The notes under the pieces are model-generated. The model worked only from the letters and a program-made list of their open reading frames with translations, did not search any database and was not told the origin of the DNA. Shown piece by piece: positions 31,747-42,152 of a DNA stretch of 64,000 bases. The DNA is taken from contig NZ_CP056199.1 in assembly GCF_013782625.1 (NCBI RefSeq), positions 2,870,588-2,934,587 of the forward strand. Direction: 5' to 3'. Within the stretch, counting starts at the first letter, position 1. Each line of letters opens with the position of its first letter. This stretch comes from Enterobacter sp. RHBSTW-00994 (GTDB taxonomy: Bacteria > Pseudomonadota > Gammaproteobacteria > Enterobacterales > Enterobacteriaceae). The translations under genes were made by a program, and so were the position numbers.

Positions 31747-31807
31747 AATCCCTCCTTTAACTTCCTTGAATCCAATCTTTAACTGGGTTTTAAAACTCAC
31801 TACCTAC

Positions 31808-31835
31808 ACTATAATCCTAAGGCAGTTCTTGTCTA
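31808..31835 (-). promoter_or_regulatory. Promoter of the int-proximal accessory operon
   Basis: Minus strand TAGACA (31830-31835), 16-base spacer, TATAGT (31808-31813): each box differs from consensus at one position. It lies about 60 bases before the ATG of the 86-residue gene and implies expression in the lysogen. Confidence 0.65.
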
Positions 31836-31881
31836 ATGATAACAACTCGAATCGCTCAAAATTATGCTATAAAACAGAAAC

Positions 31882-31904
31882 ATGTTAGGAAATATGTTAG
31901 GAAA
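31882..31904. repeat. Tandem 11-base repeat near the attachment region
   Basis: ATGTTAGGAAA at 31882-31892 and again at 31894-31904, a 12-base period. Short tandem repeats next to a tRNA-side junction are typical of arm-type integrase binding sites; assignment is inference. Confidence 0.55.
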
Positions 31905-31917
31905 ATAGATTGCAGGT

Positions 31918-31943
31918 ACAAAAAAACCACCCGTAGGTGGTTT
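31918..31943 (-). terminator. Terminator downstream of tRNA-Leu
   Basis: Minus strand AAACCACCTACGGGTGGTTT followed by more T residues, 43 bases past the tRNA-Leu 3' end. It would end the glyW-cysT-leuZ transcript. Whether it is host or phage sequence depends on where the att core lies. Confidence 0.85.
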
Positions 31944-31985
31944 CACGACACTGCTTATTGCTTTGATTATTCAGCTTTTTTCCCA

Positions 31986-32072
31986 TGGTAGCCGGAGTGG
32001 GACTTGAACCCACACAGCGCGAACGCCGAGGGATTTTAAATCCCTTGTGTCTACCGATTCCACCATCCGGCC
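31986..32072 (-). tRNA. leuZ: tRNA-Leu (anticodon UAA)
   Basis: 87 bases with encoded CCA. The anticodon stem-loop GGGATTTAAAATCCC, long variable arm TCGGCGTTCGCGC and TTCAAGTC loop are as in E. coli leuZ. The acceptor stem GGCCGGA/TCCGGCT begins with a G-U pair. It is last in the glyW-cysT-leuZ transcript, and its 3' end faces the prophage integrase, which makes it or its terminator the likely integration target. Confidence 0.97.
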
Positions 32073-32084
32073 TCGGGAAGAAAG

Positions 32085-32158
32085 TGGAGGCGCGTTCCGG
32101 AGTCGAACCGGACTAGACGGATTTGCAATCCGCTACATAACCGCTTTGCTAACGCGCC
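32085..32158 (-). tRNA. cysT: tRNA-Cys (anticodon GCA)
   Basis: 74 bases, from GGCGCGTTAGC to the encoded CTCCA end, with anticodon loop GATTGCAAATC and a normal cloverleaf. It lies 12 bases upstream of tRNA-Leu, in the conserved glyW-cysT-leuZ order. Confidence 0.97.
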
Positions 32159-32209
32159 TTAAATCTTTGTCTTTCGACAAGCACTCGCTAAACGCCAATG
32201 CTTTTAATT

Positions 32210-32285
<76 letters not shown>

Positions 32286-32437
32286 ATGTCATCAAGCTGT
32301 TATCTAATCACTTGATTTTATTATCGTCCGGCTAACTGTGCCGCCGTTCGATGCGTTGCATTCTACTTATATGACGTTTTGAGTCAACGTTATTTTTTGC
32401 ATCCCAGGATCGTTTGCTGAAAATTACGGCGAAACGA

Positions 32438-32986
32438 TCACTGATCAAGCAAATCTCCGCGTGCAGCATTCAAATATTGCAGCATTGACCACAACGTCAG
32501 TACCGCGGCAACCCACAGCAGACCGATTCCCGCCCACTCAACCCACGCGTTTGGACGCCACAGCATCCAGACCAGAGCCGCCATTTGCGCTGTCGTTTTC
32601 ACTTTACCAATCCACGACACCGCGACGCTGCTGCGTTTACCCAACTCGGCCATCCATTCCCGTAGCGCGGAAATGATGATCTCGCGCCCAATCATCGTCG
32701 CCGCAGGCAGCGTTACCCACCACGTATGATAATGCTCAGCAACCAGAACCATAGCGATAGCGACCATCACCTTATCGGCTACAGGATCAAGAAATGCGCC
32801 AAAACGTGTGCTCTGATTCCAGCGACGCGCCAGGTAGCCATCAAACCAGTCGGTCACTGCCGCGACGAGAAAAATGAGTGCACATGCGAAAGGCGCCCAG
32901 ACAAACGGCAGGTAAAACGCCAATACAAAGAATGGGATGAGCACGACGCGAAAGAGTGTGAGCAACGTAGGGATATTAAATCGCAT
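32438..32986 (-). CDS. pgsA: Phosphatidylglycerophosphate synthase PgsA
   Basis: 182 residues, the E. coli length. It joins CDP-diacylglycerol and glycerol-3-phosphate in the inner membrane, the committed step to phosphatidylglycerol and cardiolipin. The CDP-alcohol phosphotransferase motif D-x2-D-G-x2-A-R...G-x3-D-x3-D is visible in [11 protein letters not shown] and [11 protein letters not shown]. Several membrane helices flank it. It lies between uvrC and glyW, as in E. coli. Confidence 0.97.
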   Translation of the reverse strand: MRFNIPTLLTLFRVVLIPFFVLAFYLPFVWAPFACALIFLVAAVTDWFDGYLARRWNQSTRFGAFLDPVADKVMVAIAMVLVAEHYHTWWVTLPAATMIGREIIISALREWMAELGKRSSVAVSWIGKVKTTAQMAALVWMLWRPNAWVEWAGIGLLWVAAVLTLWSMLQYLNAARGDLLDQ

Positions 32987-33042
32987 AATGACGGTAACTG
33001 TCTGTTGTCAGTAAAATTTAGCTCTATGTTGCTACAGAGCCC

Positions 33043-34875
33043 TCAATGTTTCAACGAGTAGTAGATCTTTTCTGCCAGGGCTTGCGAAATACCCGGCACT
33101 TTTGCAATTTCCTCTATGCTGGCATTGAGTAATCCTTGCAATCCGCCCATATACTTCAGCAACATTTGTCGACGTTTTGGCCCAACACCATCAATCGTTT
33201 CAAGGGTGCTGGTGTTTTTTACTTTGGCCCGTTTTTTACGATGACCGCTAATGGCGTGGTCATGCGATTCATCGCGGATATGCTGAATAACGTGTAGCGC
33301 AGGTGAATCCGGTGGCAAACTAAAGCCCTCACCTTCTGGCTCGAAAAACAGTGTTTCAAGCCCGGCTTTACGATCAGCCCCTTTTGCTACGCCTAATAAC
33401 AGCGGGTGTTGCTTATCCCAGGGAACATCCAGGGATTCAAACACCGCTTTCGCCTGGCCAAGTTGCCCTTTGCCGCCATCGATCAAAATAACATCAGGGA
33501 TCTTGCTCTCTTCAATGGCTTTACCATAGCGGCGTCGCAGGACCTGGTTCATCGCCGCGTAATCATCACCTGGGGTAATTCCGGTAATATTGTAGCGACG
33601 GTATTCCGCACGCAGCGGGCCATTAGCGTCAAACACAACACATGACGCGACCGTCTGCTCACCCATTGTATGGCTGATGTCAAAACACTCCATACGTTTT
33701 ACTTCGGGTAATTTCAGGAGCGTCGCCAGTGCCGTTAAACGCTGGCTAACTGTCGACTGCTGAGACAGTTTTGTGGTGAGTGCTGTCGCCGCGTTTGTTC
33801 TCGCCAGCTTCAGGTAACGAGCGCGATCGCCACGTGGCTTTGTCTGCACATTGACGCGGCGACCTGCCAGCTCCGAAAGAGAGTCTGCCAGCAAGGTTTT
33901 ATCATCAAGATTAAAGTCGAGCAGAATCTCAGAAGGCAACGTTCGCATCTGGCTGCCCTGCAGATAAAATTGCCCAACAAAGGTTTCAACAACTTCGCCC
34001 AGTTCCGTCCCTCCGGGAACTTTCGGGAAATAGCTACGACTGCCGAGCACTTTACCCTGACGAATAAACAGTACGTGGACACACGCCAGACCCGCATCGA
34101 AGGAAACGCCAATTACATCAAGATCATCGCCCGTATTCGACACAAATTGCTTTTCAGTTACCCTGCGAACAGCCTGAATTTGATCTCGAATGCGCGCCGC
34201 TTCTTCAAAGGCCAGCGCCTGGCTGGCTTTTTCCATACGCGCAATCAATTGAGTCAGCACCTGGTCATCTTTTCCAGCCAAAAACAGGCGCACATAATCA
34301 ACTTGCTGCGCGTACTCATCTTCGCTCACCAGGCCGGCGACACAAGGCCCCAGACAGCGACCAATCTGATACTGCAAGCACGGGCGCGAACGGTTGCGGT
34401 AAACGCTATTCTCGCACTGACGAACGGGGAAAATTTTTTGCAGCAGAGCCAATGTTTCACGCACAGCATAACCGTTCGGAAAAGGCCCAAAATATTCACC
34501 CTTAGCGTGCTTGGCTCCACGATGCATCGCCAGACGCGGATGAGTATCACCGCTCAGGAAAATAAACGGATAAGACTTATCATCTCGCAGCAGAACGTTG
34601 TAGCGAGGCTGATACAGTTTGATGTAGTTGTGCTCAAGCAGAAGCGCTTCTGTCTCCGTATGGGTGACAGTGACATCTATATTTTGTATGAGTGCAACCA
34701 GAGCTTCAGTCTTGCGTGAGGCAAGATTGCTGCGAAAATAGCTGGAAAGGCGTTTTTTAAGATCTTTCGCCTTACCCACATAGATAACCGTACCGCCAGC
34801 GTCATACATCCGATAGACACCTGGCTGGCTGGTTACAGTTTTTAGAAAAGCTTTTGAATCGAACACATCACTCAC
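33043..34875 (-). CDS. uvrC: Excinuclease ABC subunit C
   Basis: 610 residues, the E. coli length. N-terminal GIY-YIG nuclease ([20 protein letters not shown]) makes the 3' incision, the UVR domain ([20 protein letters not shown]) binds UvrB, the RNase H-like C-terminal domain (residues about 380-540; [20 protein letters not shown]) makes the 5' incision, and helix-hairpin-helix motifs end the protein ([20 protein letters not shown]). It overlaps uvrY by 4 bp, so the two are co-expressed. Confidence 0.98.
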   Translation of the reverse strand: MSDVFDSKAFLKTVTSQPGVYRMYDAGGTVIYVGKAKDLKKRLSSYFRSNLASRKTEALVALIQNIDVTVTHTETEALLLEHNYIKLYQPRYNVLLRDDKSYPFIFLSGDTHPRLAMHRGAKHAKGEYFGPFPNGYAVRETLALLQKIFPVRQCENSVYRNRSRPCLQYQIGRCLGPCVAGLVSEDEYAQQVDYVRLFLAGKDDQVLTQLIARMEKASQALAFEEAARIRDQIQAVRRVTEKQFVSNTGDDLDVIGVSFDAGLACVHVLFIRQGKVLGSRSYFPKVPGGTELGEVVETFVGQFYLQGSQMRTLPSEILLDFNLDDKTLLADSLSELAGRRVNVQTKPRGDRARYLKLARTNAATALTTKLSQQSTVSQRLTALATLLKLPEVKRMECFDISHTMGEQTVASCVVFDANGPLRAEYRRYNITGITPGDDYAAMNQVLRRRYGKAIEESKIPDVILIDGGKGQLGQAKAVFESLDVPWDKQHPLLLGVAKGADRKAGLETLFFEPEGEGFSLPPDSPALHVIQHIRDESHDHAISGHRKKRAKVKNTSTLETIDGVGPKRRQMLLKYMGGLQGLLNASIEEIAKVPGISQALAEKIYYSLKH

Positions 34876-35528
34876 TGACTTGTTAAGGTCTCCGCATTAC
34901 ACAGACCATGACGAATGGCCAGGTGAGTGAGTTCGACATCGCCGTGAATGTTCAATTTACTGAACATCCGATAGCGGTAACTGTTCACCGTCTTAGGGCT
35001 GAGATTCAGTTGCTCAGAGATCTCATTCACCTTCTGGCCTTTGGTGATCATCAGCATAATCTGCAATTCGCGCTCAGACAAACTGGCAAAAGGCGACGCC
35101 ATTTTATCTGGCTCAATTTGGCTCAATGCCATTTGTTGAGCAATATCTGATGCAATGTAACGTTGTCCAGCAAAGACGGAACGGATTGCATTGACGACTT
35201 CCTGCGGCGCAGCGCCTTTGCTTAGATAGCCTGCAGCACCGGCCTGCATGACTTTAGCGGGCAGAGGATTTTCGGTATGAACGGTCAGCATGATGACTTT
35301 GGTATCAACAAAGGTACGCGCGATTTTGCGCGTTGCTTCAAGGCCACCGATGCCCGGCATATTCATATCCATGAGCACCACGTCTGCGGAGTTTGCGCGA
35401 CACCACTTCACGGCATCTTCGCCACAGCAGACTTCACCGGCAACTTTAATACCTTTAATGTCTTCCAGTATGCGTCGTATCCCTGCGCGCACGAGTTCGT
35501 GGTCATCAACAAGAAGGACGTTGATCAA
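34872..35528 (-). CDS. uvrY: Response regulator UvrY (BarA-UvrY system)
   Basis: 218 residues. The receiver domain has Asp in [10 protein letters not shown] (about 54) as phosphorylation site and ends near residue 120; the LuxR-type HTH ([39 protein letters not shown]) follows. UvrY, phosphorylated by BarA, activates the small RNAs csrB and csrC. The start is TTG (35526-35528) with AAGG-type site upstream; I believe E. coli also uses TTG. Confidence 0.97.
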   Translation of the reverse strand: MINVLLVDDHELVRAGIRRILEDIKGIKVAGEVCCGEDAVKWCRANSADVVLMDMNMPGIGGLEATRKIARTFVDTKVIMLTVHTENPLPAKVMQAGAAGYLSKGAAPQEVVNAIRSVFAGQRYIASDIAQQMALSQIEPDKMASPFASLSERELQIMLMITKGQKVNEISEQLNLSPKTVNSYRYRMFSKLNIHGDVELTHLAIRHGLCNAETLTSQ

Positions 35529-35999
35529 AGGAAATGTCTCCAGAATAGGGATAAAGCGACTGACTGTTAATTTGGTTTATATTAACGGTTTTCGCCCCAA
35601 GATTAAAATGCTAAAAAAGCCGCTATTCGATTTCGCTCTCGTTTTTGGAAATTAGTCTGTACAGCGAGTGGAAAGAGAATCGATGTTGATTTGACTTTTG
35701 CTGTTATTTTTAAGTACCTGTATTCATAAGGTTACAAAAACTGCCCCTGAAATACGCTCAGAAAAACAGCTCTCAAACTTTTGTAACAATAATTAACCGT
35801 CGTTAAACCGATGCTAAACAATTAATAGTGGAATTACGTGTTCTGACGTTCGTCCACAAATCGTTGTTTACCCAAATAAACGCCGCCCGACAAAGTACAA
35901 AAAACAACCATTGCATTTTTTTATCATACCTTGTGGTATACTCCGCCGCCTTAACTTTCATCGTCGCGCTCAAGCGCTGTTTTATAATGAGGAAAATAA
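35529..35999. other. Intergenic region between uvrY and yecF
   Basis: 471 AT-rich bases without a gene, holding the two divergent control regions. TATACT at 35937-35942, inside the palindrome ATACCTTGTGGTAT, is a plausible -10 for yecF, 58 bases before its start. No clear uvrY promoter was picked out by eye. Confidence 0.5.
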
Positions 36000-36224
36000 A
36001 TGAGCACACCAGAATTCGCCACCGCGGAGAATAACCAGGAACTGGCACAGGAAGTCTCCTGCCTGAAATCGCTGCTGACACTTATGCTGCAGGCAATGGG
36101 TCAGGCCGACGCGGGTCGTGTGATCATTAAGATGGAAAAACAAATCGCGCAGATGGAAGACCAGGCGGAATCAGCGGTATTTGCTAATACTGTTAAGCAA
36201 ATTAAACAAGCTTACCGCCAGTAA
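36000..36224 (+). CDS. yecF: YecF (DUF2594 family)
   Basis: 74 residues starting [20 protein letters not shown] and ending [16 protein letters not shown], matching E. coli YecF throughout. It is a small, mostly helical cytoplasmic protein of unknown function, in its usual place between uvrY and sdiA. AGGA precedes the ATG at a proper distance. Confidence 0.95.
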   Translation: MSTPEFATAENNQELAQEVSCLKSLLTLMLQAMGQADAGRVIIKMEKQIAQMEDQAESAVFANTVKQIKQAYRQ

Positions 36225-36258
36225 AAAAAACGGCTGGATGCGATGCATTCAGCCGTTG
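36223..36258 (-). terminator. Terminator shared between sdiA and yecF
   Basis: Arms AACGGCTG and CAGCCGTT around GATGCGATGCATT; on the minus strand eight T residues follow, so it chiefly ends sdiA transcription. Confidence 0.8.
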
Positions 36259-36288
36259 TCTCGTCTGCCACGCAGAACGTTTTTTACA

Positions 36289-37011
36289 TCAGATAAGACC
36301 CGTTGCCGCAGCATAGCAGGCAATCTGTGTCTTATTGGGTGCGTTGAATTTCTTCTGCATATTTTTCTGATGGAAATTTACTGTATTCTCCGAAATCGAG
36401 AGAATGATCGCTATTTCCGCCGATGTCTTTCCTTCTGCCGTCCACTTCAAAATTTCACGCTCACGTTTGCTGAATTTCATTTCTGGCGGCATGACCATCT
36501 CATGTTCAAATCGAAGAAGTGATGTTAAAGCCATCTGCACCAGCATTTGCAGACGCAACTCTAATTCATCATCGTCGATCATATTAACGACCAGGCTAGT
36601 ACGTGAGACAGAAAGAAATCCTAACGCATGGTTGGGTAACATCAGGCACTGCGTTATTCCCTTGCGTAAACCATAGTCCCGTGCACCATCCCATAATTGC
36701 GGGGCATCCGCGAATAATTCATCCGTCCACGGTAAATGCCCCTGCACGAAATTCTCCGGCTTCAACACCGGATCGATGGCGAAATAATTCTCCGACTTAT
36801 AATGCGCCATCCACTGTTGCGGGTAACTGGAGTGCACAGAAATCTTCGGACGCGTGAATGGTACTGGATGACGAACGCAGAGAGCAAAATAATCGAATTC
36901 AAGCGCCTGCGTTTGTCGCTGAAGTTCAAGATAAACCTCATCGGCAGTAGACAACTCCTGAAACCGGAGGAAGCAATCCCGCCGCCATGTGAAAAAGTCT
37001 GTATCCCTCAT
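36289..37011 (-). CDS. sdiA: LuxR-type quorum-sensing regulator SdiA
   Basis: The ATG at 37009-37011 gives 240 residues, the E. coli length; the frame is open 34 codons further up but that part is not conserved. The autoinducer domain (residues about 10-165; FDYFALCVRHPVPFTRPK, YFAIDPVLKPENF) binds acyl-homoserine lactones, and the C-terminal HTH (WTAEGKTSAEIAIILSISEN TVNFHQKNM, split here) is nearly identical to E. coli. SdiA senses signals made by other species; the organism shows no luxI here. Confidence 0.96.
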   Translation of the reverse strand: MRDTDFFTWRRDCFLRFQELSTADEVYLELQRQTQALEFDYFALCVRHPVPFTRPKISVHSSYPQQWMAHYKSENYFAIDPVLKPENFVQGHLPWTDELFADAPQLWDGARDYGLRKGITQCLMLPNHALGFLSVSRTSLVVNMIDDDELELRLQMLVQMALTSLLRFEHEMVMPPEMKFSKREREILKWTAEGKTSAEIAIILSISENTVNFHQKNMQKKFNAPNKTQIACYAAATGLI

Positions 37012-37233
37012 ACTTACTGAATAGAGCCTCTGATAAAGATAATCATTATTATGGAAAATATAACGTAACACATAAATCTTATTTATATATACGAAATATC
37101 GGCCACAGAACAATTATCTTTAGTTTTGATACGATTTATCCTAACCGAACAGAATAAACGCATGATGAGATGGGTTAATAGGGGGAATATTTTGCTCCAG
37201 AGCAACAATCCGGAGCAAAATAGTGCATAAAGG

Positions 37234-37986
37234 TTACTGCATAAGGAATTTTTCCAGGAACTGCCGTGTGCGTGGCTGCTGCGGATGAGTAAATAAACTT
37301 TTTGCGGGTCCTTGCTCCACAATGCGTCCTTGGTCCATAAAAATAGCGCGATCGGCAACGTCACGGGCAAAGCTCATCTCGTGGGTCACAATCACCATCG
37401 TACGCTTCTCTTGTGCTAACTGGCGGATGGTGTTCAGCACCTCCCCTACCAGTTCAGGGTCCAGCGCTGACGTGGGTTCATCAAATAAAATGACATCCGG
37501 ACGCATTGCCAGTGCCCGGGCGATCGCCACGCGTTGCTGCTGCCCACCGGACAAACGTCGTGGGTAGCTGGTCTCTTTACCGGAAAGCCCCACTTTCGCC
37601 AGCAGGTCGCGCGCCCTGGCGGTCGCTTCCGCTTTCGACTCCCCCTTCACAATAACCGGTCCTTCAATAATATTTTCGAGTACCGTCCGATGAGGGAAAA
37701 GATTAAAGTTCTGAAAAACGAACCCCACATGTTGGCGCAGGCGGCGAATCAGCCCTTTCTGCTGACTCATGGATTTCGCGGTATCAATAGTAATATCCCC
37801 GACACGGATCGTACCGCCTTCGGGTTGTTCAAGCAGATTGATACTGCGCAGCAGCGTCGTTTTCCCCGATCCGCTCGGCCCAATAATAGCAACCACTTCC
37901 CCCTGCTCGACTTCAAGATCAATTCCCTGAAGCACTGTTTGCCCGTGGAATTTTTTCACCAGGTTTTTGACATCAATCGCACTCAT
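37234..37986 (-). CDS. yecC: L-cystine ABC transporter ATPase
   Basis: 250 residues with Walker A GPSGSGKTTL, Q-loop FVFQNFNLFPH, signature LSGGQQQRVAIARAL and Walker B ILFDEPTSALDPE. This is the polar amino acid ABC ATPase YecC (TcyN), which powers YecS with the binding protein FliY in cystine (and diaminopimelate or related) uptake. Its ATG overlaps the yecS stop. Confidence 0.97.
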   Translation of the reverse strand: MSAIDVKNLVKKFHGQTVLQGIDLEVEQGEVVAIIGPSGSGKTTLLRSINLLEQPEGGTIRVGDITIDTAKSMSQQKGLIRRLRQHVGFVFQNFNLFPHRTVLENIIEGPVIVKGESKAEATARARDLLAKVGLSGKETSYPRRLSGGQQQRVAIARALAMRPDVILFDEPTSALDPELVGEVLNTIRQLAQEKRTMVIVTHEMSFARDVADRAIFMDQGRIVEQGPAKSLFTHPQQPRTRQFLEKFLMQ

Positions 37987-38651
37987 TTCGGATCTCGCTC
38001 CTGGCGGTTAAGCTGATTTTCAAAATAGTTTTGCAGTGCAGACAGTACCGTCGCCATCACCCAGTAAATCAGTGATGCCGCCAGATACATCGTAAACACT
38101 TCAAGCGTGCGTGATGTGATCAATTGCGCTTGACGGAACAACTCCGGAACCTGGATCGTCGCAGCAAGTGACGTATCCTTCACCAGGCTGATAAAGCTGT
38201 TACTCAGAGGGGGCAATGCCACGCGTGCCGCCTGTGGCAGGATAGCGCGTCGCAACGTTTGCCAGGGCGTCATCCCTATACTGGCTGCGGCCTCCCATTG
38301 CCCTTTATCAATAGAAGAGATCGCCGCACGCAGCGTTTCAGATGTGTACGCCGCCGTATTAAGTGACAACCCAATCATCGCTGCCGGGATCGGATCCAGT
38401 TCAATACCAAACTGAGGTAAGCCGTAATAAATCATAAAGAGTTGGGCGATAAGCGGCGTTCCACGAAACACGGAAATATAGAATCGCGCCAGCCAACGAA
38501 CCGGCCAGACGGGCGACATCCGCATCAATGCCAGCACAAACCCCAACACCAGGCCAAAGAACATCCCCCCGATACTGAGTTGTAATGTAAACACAGCACC
38601 TTTGAGCAGATAAGGCAGTGAATCAATAACTAACTGGACACTTTCTTGCAT
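37983..38651 (-). CDS. yecS: L-cystine ABC transporter permease
   Basis: 222 residues matching E. coli YecS (TcyL), with several membrane helices and the permease EAA loop (EAAASIGMTPWQTLRRAILP). It forms the inner-membrane channel for cystine with YecC and FliY. It lies 21 bp downstream of dcyD and overlaps yecC, so dcyD-yecS-yecC are one transcript. Confidence 0.97.
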   Translation of the reverse strand: MQESVQLVIDSLPYLLKGAVFTLQLSIGGMFFGLVLGFVLALMRMSPVWPVRWLARFYISVFRGTPLIAQLFMIYYGLPQFGIELDPIPAAMIGLSLNTAAYTSETLRAAISSIDKGQWEAAASIGMTPWQTLRRAILPQAARVALPPLSNSFISLVKDTSLAATIQVPELFRQAQLITSRTLEVFTMYLAASLIYWVMATVLSALQNYFENQLNRQERDPK

Positions 38652-38672
38652 TATCGTTTTTCGACCCGAAGA

Positions 38673-39677
<1,005 letters not shown>

Positions 39678-39723
39678 CTATTTATGTAATATTTTTTATT
39701 ATGCACGCAGACGCGCAAGAAAT

Positions 39724-39755
39724 AAAAAAGGCGCTTATAAAAGCGCCTTTTTTTT
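39724..39755. terminator. Terminator of fliY
   Basis: AAGGCGCTT and AAGCGCCTT arms around ATAA (part of longer A and T tracts) form a bidirectional terminator; on the minus strand it lies 11 bases past the fliY stop. Confidence 0.9.
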
Positions 39756-39765
39756 AGTCAACGAC

Positions 39766-40566
39766 TTATTTGGTGATATCTGCCCCGAACCACTTCTCGG
39801 AGAGTGCCTTAAGACTACCGTCCTTCTGCATGTCCGCAATTGCACCATCAATGGCTTTCACGAGATCGTCATTCCCTTTACGCACAGCAATACCTGACTC
39901 CTGACGAGAGAACGCATCACCCGCAACGGCCAGGGTATCATTGGTTTTCTTCACCAGATCCAGCGCAGCCAGACGGTCAACCAGGATGGCATCGATACGG
40001 CCTACACGCAGATCCTGGTATTTTGTCGGGTCATCGTCATAAGTGCGAATATCCACGCCCTGGACGTTCTTGCGCAGCCACTCTTCGTAGTTCGTGCCAA
40101 GACCCACGCCAACTTTCTTACCTTTCAGATCCGCCGCTGTTTTGATCGTCCCTTCGTTACCCTTCTTCACCAGCGCCTGAATACCAGACACGGTGTATGG
40201 CGTAGAGAAATCATATTTCTTCTTACGCTCGTCAGAAATGGTCACCTGGTTGATCACAACATCTATACGTTTGGAATCAAGCGAGGCCAGCATACCGTCC
40301 CATTTGGTCGGTTTCAGCGAGGCTTCAACCCCAAGATGTTTTGCCAGTTCTTGTGCAAACTCCACTTCGAAACCGGTCAATTTACCGTCATCACCCTGGA
40401 AGCTGAACGGAGGATAGGTTCCTTCCAGTCCAACCAACAACGTGCCACGCTCTTTCACTTTATTCAGCAGATTTTCTGCTGCGAACGTTTTCACGCTCAT
40501 ACCCGCGACCAGCGCAATAGCCATTACACCCATCAGCGCCTGACGACCCAGAAGTGCTAATTTCAT
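39766..40566 (-). CDS. fliY: Cystine-binding periplasmic protein FliY (TcyJ)
   Basis: 266 residues with a signal peptide (MGVMAIALVAGMSVKTFA, cleaved near residue 30) and a type-3 solute-binding fold (LLVGLEGTYPPFSFQGDDG, FEVEFAQELAKHLG). It delivers cystine to YecS-YecC. It is third in the fliA-fliZ-fliY transcript by position, and the gap to fliZ is 86 bp. Confidence 0.96.
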   Translation of the reverse strand: MKLALLGRQALMGVMAIALVAGMSVKTFAAENLLNKVKERGTLLVGLEGTYPPFSFQGDDGKLTGFEVEFAQELAKHLGVEASLKPTKWDGMLASLDSKRIDVVINQVTISDERKKKYDFSTPYTVSGIQALVKKGNEGTIKTAADLKGKKVGVGLGTNYEEWLRKNVQGVDIRTYDDDPTKYQDLRVGRIDAILVDRLAALDLVKKTNDTLAVAGDAFSRQESGIAVRKGNDDLVKAIDGAIADMQKDGSLKALSEKWFGADITK

Positions 40567-40652
40567 AATTACCCCGATATAGTGGAATTTTTGGGTAGTG
40601 TAGTGCCTTCATCTATAACGTCAAAGGCGACTGTGCTACATCTTATTCTTTT

Positions 40653-41204
40653 TTAATATATATCAGAAGTTGTCTCTAGGTGGACTTTCTGCTTCATCAT
40701 GCCCGGCATTTGTACCTTATATTGTGCATACTTGCGCAGCGCGATACGGTAATTATTGGTACTTGTCGCAGGCAACCACGGTTCCAGATTCTCATCCAGA
40801 TAACCGGTTTTCAGCAGATCACGAGAAATATTTTGCACGGTCAGATGCTGGCCCAGGCGGCGCAAGCGAACGACATATTCGCGCACCGTACCATGGCTCA
40901 TCTCCGTTTGTTCAAACAGGAATTGTTTGAAGCCGATGATATCAAAGAAATCGCTCTGCTCTTTACAGTGCAGATCGCCACAGAAACGGCATAATGCCAC
41001 CCACTCTTTTTGCTCTTCCTGCCATGCTGATTCATCCATCAACGTGTCGAGACGGGAAATCGCAATCTTATTGACGATTTCACCGCGGCGAACCAGCGTG
41101 ATACGGTCGAGTAACTTGTTGCAATGGGCGCAATGCGTCTGGCTGTGTTTAAAGTCTTTCAGGTAGCGGCTTAAAGGCCGTCTTTTAGATTGCTGCACCG
41201 TCAT
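40653..41204 (-). CDS. fliZ: Flagellar regulator FliZ
   Basis: 183 residues, the E. coli length. FliZ binds DNA at sigma-S-type promoters and represses them, favouring motility over stationary-phase genes; it resembles a recombinase-like core-binding fold (TEMSHGTVREYVVRLRRLGQ). A C-x2-C (HCNKLL, preceded by AHC) and C-x2-C near residue 70-75 are visible. It lies 54 bp downstream of fliA. Confidence 0.95.
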   Translation of the reverse strand: MTVQQSKRRPLSRYLKDFKHSQTHCAHCNKLLDRITLVRRGEIVNKIAISRLDTLMDESAWQEEQKEWVALCRFCGDLHCKEQSDFFDIIGFKQFLFEQTEMSHGTVREYVVRLRRLGQHLTVQNISRDLLKTGYLDENLEPWLPATSTNNYRIALRKYAQYKVQMPGMMKQKVHLETTSDIY

Positions 41205-41258
41205 GATAACTCCTGGTTGTCAATACGTTGTGCGGCACTTTTCAGGCGAATCACTCAC

Positions 41259-41978
41259 CTATAACTTACCCAGCTTGGTGCGTAAGCGTTTAATGGCCTG
41301 GCTGTGCAGCTGACTAACCCGTGACTCCCCTACTTCCAGTACAGCGCCAATCTCTTTGAGATTGAGCTCTTCCTGGTAATAAAGGGTCAACACCAGTTGT
41401 TCACGCTCAGGTAAAGCTTCAATAGCTTCCATCACGCGGTGGCGTAAATTACCTTCCAGTAAATGGTGTAACGGGTTTTCTTGCTGGTGCTCATCGGTCA
41501 CCAGCTCGATACTATCGCCATGCTCTTCACGCCACTCATCATAAGAGAAGAGCTGGCTATTATTGGTATCGAGCAACATCTGGCGATACTCTTCAACAGC
41601 AATACCAAGACGTTCCGCGACTTCTGTTTCCGTCGCGTTGCGTCCCAATTCCTGTTCCAGCTGTCCCATCGCATGTGCCACTTCGCGTGCGTTGCGGCGA
41701 ACACTGCGCGGAACCCAGTCGCGGCTGCGCAGTTCGTCCAGCATCGCACCACGAATACGCTGTACTGCGTAAGTAGTAAATGCCGTTCCTTGCAGAGCGT
41801 CGTATCGGTCCACTGCATTCAATAACCCGATACCGCCCGCCTGTAGCAGATCGTCCAGTTCCACGCTCGCCGGCAAACGCACCTGGAGGCGCAATGCTTC
41901 GTGACGCACCAGCGGGACATAACGCTGCCACAGCGAGTGTTTATCCATTACACCTTCAGCGGTATAGAGTGAATTCAC
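41259..41978 (-). CDS. fliA: Flagellar sigma factor FliA (sigma-28)
   Basis: 239 residues, the E. coli length. Region 2 (LLQAGGIGLLNAVDRYDALQ, FTTYAVQRIRGAMLDELRSR), region 3 and region 4 HTH (LKEIGAVLEVGESRVSQLHS) are intact. It directs polymerase to class 3 flagellar promoters, such as those found here before fliC and fliD. A GCCGATAA (42004-42011) upstream resembles a sigma-28 -10, with no good -35. Confidence 0.98.
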   Translation of the reverse strand: MNSLYTAEGVMDKHSLWQRYVPLVRHEALRLQVRLPASVELDDLLQAGGIGLLNAVDRYDALQGTAFTTYAVQRIRGAMLDELRSRDWVPRSVRRNAREVAHAMGQLEQELGRNATETEVAERLGIAVEEYRQMLLDTNNSQLFSYDEWREEHGDSIELVTDEHQQENPLHHLLEGNLRHRVMEAIEALPEREQLVLTLYYQEELNLKEIGAVLEVGESRVSQLHSQAIKRLRTKLGKL

Positions 41979-42152
41979 GATAAACAGCCCTGCGTTAGTT
42001 GAGTTATCGGCATGATTATCCGATTCTGCAGGGGTTTTAATCGAGTGAATAGTGGGTGAAATAAGGGGTTATTTTGACAGTTGACCGCCAATGGGCAGCA
42101 ACCAGGAGCAGTAGCTCCTGTGCTGTTCACCGGAAAAGGCAAATATTACTGA

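Larger units (their letters stand above)
1..31985. mobile_element. Lambda-like prophage, incomplete at the left window edge
   Basis: Gene order from right to left is int, xis-like, RecE-like, repressor, YdaS/YdaT, O-like, P, accessory genes, Q-position gene, holin, endolysin, Rz/Rz1, cos, Nu1 to G, which is the integrated (prophage) order of a lambdoid phage. Head and early tail genes match lambda closely in length and sequence; the early region is Rac/Gifsy-like, so the element is a mosaic. The right boundary lies between the last phage-like promoter (about 31,835) and the 3' end of tRNA-Leu (31,986). The other attachment site and the tail-fibre end are outside the window, so intactness cannot be judged. 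One gene (DUF968) carries a frameshift; the rest are open. Confidence 0.95.

Noticed and set aside
1..31985. CRISPR array or insertion sequence
   Set aside because: No regularly spaced repeats and no transposase-like frames or terminal inverted repeats were seen anywhere in the window.
33970..34719. 249-codon plus-strand frame opposite uvrC
   Set aside because: Shadow of uvrC, whose identity is certain.
42004..42011. Sigma-28 promoter of fliA
   Set aside because: GCCGATAA is a perfect -10, but no TAAA-type -35 lies at the proper distance, so it is mentioned only in the fliA entry.
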